Assembly (NCBI RefSeq): GCF_900129355.1
Contig: NZ_FQVL01000002.1
Coordinates: forward strand, 62,001-126,000
Source of the DNA: Seinonella peptonophila
GTDB taxonomy: Bacteria > Bacillota > Bacilli > Thermoactinomycetales > Thermoactinomycetaceae
Direction of reading: 5' to 3'
DNA length: 64,000 bases
Shown: positions 59,005-64,000 of the stretch, in pieces
Layout of the letters: each line of letters begins with the position of its first letter
Position numbering within the stretch: the stretch's first letter is position 1
Program-made: the position numbers and the translations under genes
The notes under the pieces: model-generated
Seen by the model: only the letters and a program-made list of their open reading frames with translations
Told to the model about the DNA's origin: nothing
Database searches by the model: none

Positions 59005-59060
59005 ACAACTACTCAATACAATTCGTATAACTCCTAATCTTTACCCTTAATCTATCTCTA

Positions 59061-59987
59061 TCATTCTATTTTCTCGGCAACACGCAGCTTTGCTGAGCGT
59101 GCACGTGGATTTTGTTTAATCTCTGTTGTCGATGGAAGAATCGGCTTCCTTGATATTAAGCGTAACTCTGGCTGTTTTCCACACATACAGACAGGAAAAG
59201 TAGGTGGACAAGTACAACCTTTAGCCAATGTTTGAAAATGACGCTTACAAATGCGATCTTCTAACGAATGAAAGGTGATGACACAAATTCGACCTTGATT
59301 CCTTAGGAGGGAAGTTGCAGTGGAAAGCGCCTCTTGAAACGCTTGAAGCTCATCGTTGACCGCAATCCGAATCGCTTGAAATGTTTTACGAGCTGGATGA
59401 GGTCCCGTACGTCTAGCTGGGGCAGGAATCGCTTGCTTGATTACTTCAGCGAGTCGCAATGTACGCTCAATGGGTCTTTGAGCGACTATCTTTGCGGAAA
59501 TACGTCGAGAAAATCGCTCTTCACCATAACGATAGATCAAGTCAGCCAATTCAGACTCAGTTGAATGATTGACAATATCATACGCCGTCAGTTTTTGTTC
59601 ACGATCCATTCGCATATCTAAAGGGGCATCAGTATGATAGCTAAAGCCACGTTCTCCTTGATCCAATTGCGGTGAAGAAACTCCAAGATCAAATAAAATA
59701 CCATCTACCTGATCTATTGATAATCCTTGCAATACTTCCTTCAGATGGCGGAAATTTGCTTTACAAATATGTATTTGACAATCAACTTCCAATAATCGTT
59801 GTGAAGCGAAATCTAGTGCGGTTTGATCTTGATCTAGCCCCACTAGTGTCCCTTTTGATGATAGCTTGCTTGCAATATGCAAACTATGACCCGCTCCACC
59901 CAATGTGCAATCAACATAAACACCATCAGGCCGTAATGCCAATCCTTCAACCGCTTCCTGCTTTAAAACTGTCTCATGTACAAACAA
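59061..59987 (-). CDS. rsmH: 16S rRNA (cytosine-1402-N4)-methyltransferase
   Basis: RsmH (MraW) methylates N4 of C1402 in 16S rRNA. The 308-aa protein starts FVHETVLKQEAVEGLA and has the SAM motif VDCTLGGAGHS, ILFDLGVSSPQLD, GFSYHTDAPLDMRMD and the late segments GRICVITFHSLEDRICKR and TCPPTFPVCMCGK. The start is TTG with GAGGA about 9 nt upstream. It follows mraZ by 16 nt as in all dcw clusters. Confidence 0.96.
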   Translation of the reverse strand: MFVHETVLKQEAVEGLALRPDGVYVDCTLGGAGHSLHIASKLSSKGTLVGLDQDQTALDFASQRLLEVDCQIHICKANFRHLKEVLQGLSIDQVDGILFDLGVSSPQLDQGERGFSYHTDAPLDMRMDREQKLTAYDIVNHSTESELADLIYRYGEERFSRRISAKIVAQRPIERTLRLAEVIKQAIPAPARRTGPHPARKTFQAIRIAVNDELQAFQEALSTATSLLRNQGRICVITFHSLEDRICKRHFQTLAKGCTCPPTFPVCMCGKQPELRLISRKPILPSTTEIKQNPRARSAKLRVAEKIE

Positions 59988-60003
59988 TCAACTTCATCCT
60001 CAC

Positions 60004-60435
60004 TCAAAGATCAATATCTACAATGTTTTCTGCGATCTTATGGAATGAATCTTCAGATACAGCGTAATATTGCTCCCATCCCTGTGCATCCCAAATTTCG
60101 ATTCTCGATGAGATTCCAATAATGACACACTCTTTTTGCAGATCAGCAAAACTCCTAAGGTTACTTGGTAGCAAAACCCTACCCTGTTTATCAAGTTCTG
60201 CTTCTGTGGCACCTGAGAAAAAAAAGCGTGTAAATGCACGTGCATCTGCTTTGGTAAATGGAAGGGTTTTTAACTTTTGCTCTAATCGCTTCCATTCTTC
60301 AAGTGGGTATACAAATAGGCAATGATCCAATCCACGTGTAACAACAAAGGAAGCACCTAAATTCTCACGGAATTTTGTCGGGATAATCAATCTTCCCTTA
60401 TCGTCAACGTTATGACGATATTCTCCCATGAACAT
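60004..60435 (-). CDS. mraZ: Transcriptional regulator MraZ
   Basis: MraZ is an AbrB-like DNA-binding protein that represses or modulates the dcw operon. The 143-aa protein has two SpoVT/AbrB-like halves, each with the DKGR/DKQGR motif ([16 protein letters not shown] and [15 protein letters not shown]). The ATG at 60435 has GGAGG 9 nt upstream; the frame to 60483 runs into the operator. It is the first gene of the cluster. Confidence 0.95.
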   Translation of the reverse strand: MFMGEYRHNVDDKGRLIIPTKFRENLGASFVVTRGLDHCLFVYPLEEWKRLEQKLKTLPFTKADARAFTRFFFSGATEAELDKQGRVLLPSNLRSFADLQKECVIIGISSRIEIWDAQGWEQYYAVSEDSFHKIAENIVDIDL

Positions 60436-60457
60436 GCTAAAGCTCCTCCCTTTGTTA

Positions 60458-60494
60458 CCACTTCCCTCCACTTGCCTCCACATTGGTAATTATA
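60458..60494 (-). promoter_or_regulatory. mraZ promoter with three GTGG repeats (probable MraZ operator)
   Basis: On the minus strand an extended -10 TGGTATAAT (hexamer at 60489-60494) is followed by GTGGAGGCAA, GTGGAGGGAA and GTGG, three repeats with an exact 10-nt period (60478, 60468 and 60458). MraZ proteins bind short G-rich direct repeats of about one helical turn, so this is a likely autoregulatory operator at or just downstream of the transcription start. Confidence 0.68.
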
Positions 60495-60507
60495 CCACAC
60501 GCATATG

Positions 60508-60537
60508 AAAAAATCCTGCACACTGATGCAGGATTTC
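60508..60537 (-). terminator. Terminator after ahcY
   Basis: On the minus strand AAATCCTGCA and TGCAGGATTT form a 10-bp perfect stem with a TCAGTG loop followed by T residues. It separates ahcY from the mraZ promoter. Confidence 0.8.
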
Positions 60538-60558
60538 ACCTCATTTAACTAGCAATTG

Positions 60559-61818
60559 TTATAACTTCCAACTCGCTTGATACTCTTCCTGTTCTTTATT
60601 TAACTCATCAATTGCGATACCATTTGCCTCTAAATAGTAACGAGCGACTTGCTCATCGATTTGATAAGGAACATCAAGCACACGATTACCGATTTTTTGG
60701 TAATTTTCATCCATATACAGCAAGCACAATGCTTGAAGACCAAATGTCATATCCATAATTTCGGTTGGATGCCCATCACCAGCCGCCAAGTTTGCCAGGC
60801 GTCCTTCAGCAATTAAATGAATTCTTCTTCCGTCTTCTAATATGTATTCAGTGATATTTTCCCGTACAACTTGGACAGATGTAGAAATGCTTTCTAGAGC
60901 TGGTTTATCAATTTCTATATCAAAGTGCCCTGCATTCGCCAAAATGGCTCCATCTTTCATCAGATGATAATGCTCAGTACTAATTACATTTTTATTACCG
61001 GTCACTGTGATAAAGAAATCACCTCGTTTTGCAGCTTCACGAATCGGCATAACTGCAAACCCATCCATATGTGCTTCTGCTGCACTGATTGCATCAATTT
61101 CCGTTACAACCACATTTGCCCCAAGTCCTTTGGCACGCATTGCTACGCCTCTACCACACCAACCGTATCCGACGACAACAACTGTCTTACCAGCTACAAC
61201 AAGGTTTGTTGTGCGATTAATCCCATCCCAAACTGATTGACCAGTTCCGTAACGATTATCAAAGAGAAACTTGGAAAACGCCTCATTTACGCCAACCATT
61301 GGAAATTGAAGCTCTCCTTGCTTTTCCATTGCTCGTAATCGAAGAATCCCTGTCGTTGTCTCTTCACAGCCTCCCTTGACCTGTCTCATCAGATCAGGAC
61401 GTTCAGCATGTAATATACTTACAAGATCCCCGCCGTCATCAATAATTAAATCAGGCAGTGTCTCTAATGTATGAATTTGATAAAATTTAAATTCATCAGG
61501 GGTTGGATTATACTTTGCAAAAACAGTAACACCTTCAGCAACTAAAGCAGCTGATACATCATCTTGAGTAGAGAGTGGATTGCTTCCACATACGGCAACC
61601 TCTGCCCCCGCATCGCGAATCAATTCTGCTAAACAAGCTGTTTTGGCTTCTAAGTGTAGACAAATCGCTACTTTTTGACCTTGGAGTGGTTTTTCAGCCA
61701 TTAATTTTTCTCGCAGTCGGTTCAAAACTGGCATATGTTGCCATGCCCAATTAATTTTCAAACGACCTTGTGGAGCTAGATTTATATCTCGAATCAAGCT
61801 ATTTGTCGCAGCATTCAT
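60559..61818 (-). CDS. ahcY: Adenosylhomocysteinase
   Basis: AhcY hydrolyses S-adenosylhomocysteine to homocysteine and adenosine using bound NAD. The 419-aa protein has the family segments INWAWQHMPVL, CNPLSTQDD-like CGSNPLSTQDD, GGCEETTTGILRL, the NAD motif VVGYGWCGRGVA and NAGHFDIEID. The length and sequence fit the short archaeal/thermophile-like type. GGGAGG lies about 11 nt before the ATG. B. subtilis lacks this gene and uses MtnN (Pfs) and LuxS; the position just before mraZ is also not that of B. subtilis. A TATAAT is present at 61881-61886, with no good -35. Confidence 0.95.
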   Translation of the reverse strand: MNAATNSLIRDINLAPQGRLKINWAWQHMPVLNRLREKLMAEKPLQGQKVAICLHLEAKTACLAELIRDAGAEVAVCGSNPLSTQDDVSAALVAEGVTVFAKYNPTPDEFKFYQIHTLETLPDLIIDDGGDLVSILHAERPDLMRQVKGGCEETTTGILRLRAMEKQGELQFPMVGVNEAFSKFLFDNRYGTGQSVWDGINRTTNLVVAGKTVVVVGYGWCGRGVAMRAKGLGANVVVTEIDAISAAEAHMDGFAVMPIREAAKRGDFFITVTGNKNVISTEHYHLMKDGAILANAGHFDIEIDKPALESISTSVQVVRENITEYILEDGRRIHLIAEGRLANLAAGDGHPTEIMDMTFGLQALCLLYMDENYQKIGNRVLDVPYQIDEQVARYYLEANGIAIDELNKEQEEYQASWKL

Positions 61819-62040
61819 TTTATTTTGTACCTCCCTTAATCAAACCGAAACCAACTGACTGTCAAGCACTATTTATGTCCATTATACTCTCTATATGATA
61901 CTTGATTATTAAGAAAAAAGAAAGGGAAACACATTCCATTGAAAGTAATGAACGGGATTTTTTGGGCTTTTTAAACAAAAGTATTTTGGCTACGTTATAA
62001 TAAATAAAATGAATCGTTGAACGATTGGGGGATACAATTT

Positions 62041-62514
62041 ATGCCACATCCGAAGGTCGAACCACTCCGTATCAATTATAAAACGCTAGAGGAATTTCAA
62101 AAATTTAGCGAGTATGGACTTCCTGAACTATCCATGTTAGAAGACTTACAATCCAATATCATTGAAAATAATAGTAACTCTCCCTTTTACGGAATCTATC
62201 AGGATGATCAATTGATCGCTCGAATTAGTTTATATCGAGTAGATGCAAAATATGATGTATATTTTTCTCCAGCACAGGATTACTATGAATGCTGGAAACT
62301 AGAAGTACTTCCGCAATATCGAAATCAAGGACTCGGCTCTGCTTTGGTAAGCTATGCAAAAAAACTAGGGCTGCCGATTAAAACCAATGCAAGGCGGCGA
62401 TCTGATCCTTTTTGGCGTCAAATGGGATTTCAGCCTGTTCGATACAATCCAGTACGTGATCGTGGCGAAAGTCCTTATGTTTGGTTACCGCCTGGCGTTC
62501 AATTAAAGGATTAA
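62041..62514 (+). CDS. GNAT-family N-acetyltransferase, YlbP-like
   Basis: The 157-aa protein resembles YlbP: LRINYKTLEEFQKFSEYGLPE is split here only by length, then LSMLEDLQSNIIENNS and SPFYGIYQDDQLIAR. The acetyl-CoA motif follows as LEVLPQYRNQGLGSALV. The substrate is unknown. The ATG at 62041 has GGGGGA about 8 nt upstream, and a TATAAT is at 61996-62001. In B. subtilis ylbP lies next to ylbO, also upstream of the mraZ cluster, and the arrangement is kept here with convergent orientation to rsfA. Confidence 0.88.
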   Translation: MPHPKVEPLRINYKTLEEFQKFSEYGLPELSMLEDLQSNIIENNSNSPFYGIYQDDQLIARISLYRVDAKYDVYFSPAQDYYECWKLEVLPQYRNQGLGSALVSYAKKLGLPIKTNARRRSDPFWRQMGFQPVRYNPVRDRGESPYVWLPPGVQLKD

Positions 62515-62515
62515 A

Positions 62516-62541
62516 ATAGAGCCCTATGAGCAGGGCTCTTT
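62516..62541. terminator. Bidirectional terminator between ylbP-like gene and rsfA
   Basis: AGAGCCCT and AGGGCTCT form an 8-bp stem with A-rich and T-rich flanks, in the 28-nt gap between convergent genes. Confidence 0.75.
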
Positions 62542-62542
62542 A

Positions 62543-63124
62543 CTATTTTTTAGGGTTCTCTTGAAATGTAGGTCTTTGTTGCGCTAGCTTACGCGCACGA
62601 TCCATGATCTGCATCAACGCTTGATAATCATCATTCACAAGTCGATAATCTGTCTGCATATGGTTCATCCTTGATCTCATTTCAACATTTTCCATTTCAA
62701 GACGTTGTATCGTTTGCTCGCTCTGCTCTAGCTCTCTTTCCAATTGTTTTTGCGTTTTACGCAACTGACTGAGCTCACCCTTATAATGTCGAAGATAACG
62801 AATAATGTTATCTAATGAATAAACTGGATCAGCGGTACCTTCAAACGATTCATTTGTAGATGATGGCATATATGTAGAGGTAGACACACGATTGCGATTT
62901 CTATTTTGCCGCTCTTGTTTTGCTCCTTGAATCTGAGTTCCATATTGTTTGCGTACTGCACTGTTCCATCGAAAACCACATGCTGCTGGGGTACGCCCTA
63001 AACGATGGGCAACCTCTTCAAATGCTGAAAGTTGTGTTCCTCCCTCTCGAATATGACGCAATGTGATCTCTGCTAAAATGCGATCATTTTCTTCTGTCCA
63101 AGCATCTTGCCGTTTTGCTGTCAT
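62543..63124 (-). CDS. RsfA/YlbO-family Myb-like transcriptional regulator
   Basis: RsfA-family proteins tune forespore (sigma-F) or mother-cell gene expression. The 193-aa protein has an N-terminal Myb/SANT-like domain ([20 protein letters not shown] then [20 protein letters not shown], residues 5-60), a polar Asn/Arg/Ser linker, and a C-terminal coiled coil (about 108-170). The ATG at 63124 is separated from its strong Shine-Dalgarno by a 31-nt hairpin. It occupies the ylbO slot next to the ylbP-like gene. Confidence 0.88.
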   Translation of the reverse strand: MTAKRQDAWTEENDRILAEITLRHIREGGTQLSAFEEVAHRLGRTPAACGFRWNSAVRKQYGTQIQGAKQERQNRNRNRVSTSTYMPSSTNESFEGTADPVYSLDNIIRYLRHYKGELSQLRKTQKQLERELEQSEQTIQRLEMENVEMRSRMNHMQTDYRLVNDDYQALMQIMDRARKLAQQRPTFQENPKK

Positions 63125-63174
63125 CTAGCTCCTGCTACTAAAGAAGTCTCTTTAGTGCAGGGATTCACCTCCTT
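63125..63174 (-). promoter_or_regulatory. Shine-Dalgarno / hairpin / start arrangement of the rsfA-family gene
   Basis: AAGGAGGTG (63166-63174) is followed by AATC, then CCTGCACTAAAGA, a GACT loop and TCTTTAGTAGCAGG (hairpin 63131-63161, 13 bp with one bulged A), AGCTAG and the ATG. Looping out the hairpin leaves 10 nt; otherwise the spacing is 41 nt. The hairpin begins CCTGC and ends GCAGG, as in lspA. Confidence 0.72.
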
Positions 63175-63408
63175 CTTTTCACTTTGATGCGGATATGAGA
63201 TGAGTAAGTTCGATATATTCTTTCTATGTTTATGCACTTGATATAAAACATAGTCTTCTTATTAATCATTCATCTAAAGATGCCAAATCACTCAGTTTTT
63301 GGTTTATTGAGTTACCATCCTGTATTGACAAAAGAAAGGTAGAGTATACTTAGCGCTTGGTTTCACTGCATAAGAAGTGTCTGCATTTTGACATCCATTA
63401 TGCATATC

Positions 63409-63437
63409 TTGCTCCAAGAATAGTCAAACTGTATAAT
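63409..63437 (+). promoter_or_regulatory. Candidate promoter of the DUF2626 gene
   Basis: TTGCTC and a perfect TATAAT are separated by 17 nt, about 60 nt before the gene. The rest of the 324-nt gap (63175-63498) holds no gene. It does include CTATGTTT...AAACATAG near 63224-63253 and the 12-mer AGACTATGTTTT (minus strand), which also occurs in the ftsL hairpin. Confidence 0.5.
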
Positions 63438-63498
63438 GAGTCTGTAATCATGACCGTTCATAGGGGATCGAAATTTTAAGATGAAAGGAGTGGCAGAC

Positions 63499-63720
63499 GT
63501 GGATCGTATGTTTCGAGTACTCGGCTTCTGGGCCTTTGTGATCGCTTTAATGTTCTTAGCTGGACATATGTACATACCTATGTTTCTCTTTTTGGCACAA
63601 GCATTAATCTTTGTTGTTTTAGGTTATCTACGTTTTACAGAAAAAACATATATGTATTTATTTGGTAGCTATATGTTCCTGTCTTTCTGTGGCATGGTCG
63701 TCTTTGCCACTTTTAAATAA
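63499..63720 (+). CDS. DUF2626 membrane protein (YqgY-like)
   Basis: The 73-aa protein begins (V/M)DRMFRVLGFWAF and has two to three hydrophobic helices covering most of its length, matching the DUF2626 family of Bacillales (YqgY in B. subtilis). No function is known. The start is a GTG at 63499 with AAAGGAG 8 nt upstream; this agrees with the family N terminus. A strong terminator follows. Confidence 0.82.
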   Translation: MDRMFRVLGFWAFVIALMFLAGHMYIPMFLFLAQALIFVVLGYLRFTEKTYMYLFGSYMFLSFCGMVVFATFK

Positions 63721-63761
63721 ATCAGCGAGGGCTTAAATATCCCTCGCTGATTTTTTTTGAA
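63719..63761. terminator. Terminator between the DUF2626 gene and the methyltransferase gene
   Basis: AATCAGCGAGGG and CCCTCGCTGATT form a 12-bp perfect stem followed by eight T on the plus strand. The stem overlaps the last codons of the convergent methyltransferase gene. Confidence 0.85.
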
Positions 63762-64000
63762 TTAACACCTGAAAGCGTTCACCCATTGCTTCAGGATGGA
63801 TAAGTTGTGTGATCATTCTCCTTTGTTTTGCTTCAACGGAAAACGGATCATTAACTGCTCCCTCTGATAACATATCTAGAATTCCTGCATCAATTAGGAA
63901 CCTAGCCTGTGAACCATAAAAGTCAGTTTGCCATCCCAAGTTTTGTCCCTCTCTAAGTAAGTAATCAAACGGAACGTCACTCGTCATATCGATCTCACCG
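63733..64000 (-). CDS. MidA-like SAM-dependent methyltransferase (COG1565), 5' part outside window
   Basis: Only the last ~88 codons are present; the frame runs open into the right edge (preceding codons read GEID before the internal Met at 63987). The segment GEIDMTSDVPFDYLL, then SQARFLIDAGILDML and MGERFQVLIQKK, matches the C-terminal end of MidA/NDUFAF7-type class I methyltransferases (compare D-x-T-x-HVDF, QxxFLxxxGI, MGxxFKVL). Its substrate in bacteria is unknown. It converges on the DUF2626 gene. Confidence 0.72.
   Translation of the reverse strand, partial: GEIDMTSDVPFDYLLREGQNLGWQTDFYGSQARFLIDAGILDMLSEGAVNDPFSVEAKQRRMITQLIHPEAMGERFQVLIQKKSARDI

Noticed and set aside
63327-63345. 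TTGACA followed by TATACT upstream of the DUF2626 gene
   Set aside because: The spacer is only about 14 nt; the TTGCTC-N17-TATAAT pair closer to the gene is better.

Overview
The window reads as chromosomal DNA of an endospore-forming, low-to-mid-GC Gram-positive bacterium of the order Bacillales. SpoIIGA, sigma-E, sigma-G, SpoVD, SpoVE, RsfA and a YteA-type DksA protein are all present, and gene order follows the Bacillus subtilis dcw/ylm/pyr/ylo region almost throughout. IleS2, AhcY, many TTG starts and the gene losses noted below point away from Bacillus itself. Thermoactinomycetaceae is my best guess, by inference only.

Nearly everything is on the minus strand, so the operons are listed here from right to left. 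At 63.7-61 kb lie the end of a MidA-like methyltransferase gene, a DUF2626 membrane protein, rsfA (ylbO), ylbP and ahcY. At 60.5-44.6 kb is the division and cell-wall cluster mraZ-rsmH-ftsL-pbp2B-spoVD-murF-mraY-murD-spoVE-murB-divIB-ftsA-ftsZ; murE and murG are missing from their usual places. A secreted beta/gamma-crystallin gene follows. At 43.8-41.2 kb is the sporulation block spoIIGA-sigE-sigG, with a recognisable spoIIG-type promoter. At 41-33 kb are ylmC-pgeF-yggS-sepF-yggT-ylmH-divIVA and a T-box-controlled ileS of the IleS2 type. At 33-28.7 kb are a yteA-type gene, a UbiD decarboxylase, lspA and rluD. At 28.7-20.9 kb is the pyrimidine operon pyrR-pyrC-carA-carB-pyrF-pyrE, with two PyrR attenuators and no pyrB, pyrK or pyrD. 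At 20.7-18 kb are a UDP-GlcNAc 2-epimerase and a WbuB-like glycosyltransferase. At 18-1 kb are rqcH, a Ca2+-ATPase, yicC, remA, gmk, rpoZ, coaBC, priA, def, fmt and the start of rsmB. A dapF/pgi/lipoprotein/MdaB island is inserted between the ATPase gene and yicC.

The most unusual feature is a repeated arrangement in five genes (sigG, lspA, ftsL, rsfA and the glycosyltransferase). A strong Shine-Dalgarno sequence is separated from the start codon by an inverted repeat that can fold as a hairpin of 20 to about 200 nt. Removing the hairpin restores a near-normal spacing of about 9-13 nt. The hairpin ends are alike (roughly CTGYTAC...GTARCAG), and the ftsL and glycosyltransferase arms are nearly identical. 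I propose a family of hairpin elements that sit between the Shine-Dalgarno and the start codon. A second unexplained object is a GC-rich 278-bp element upstream of lspA, flanked by a perfect 9-bp direct repeat.

I saw no rRNA, tRNA, CRISPR array or intact insertion sequence.
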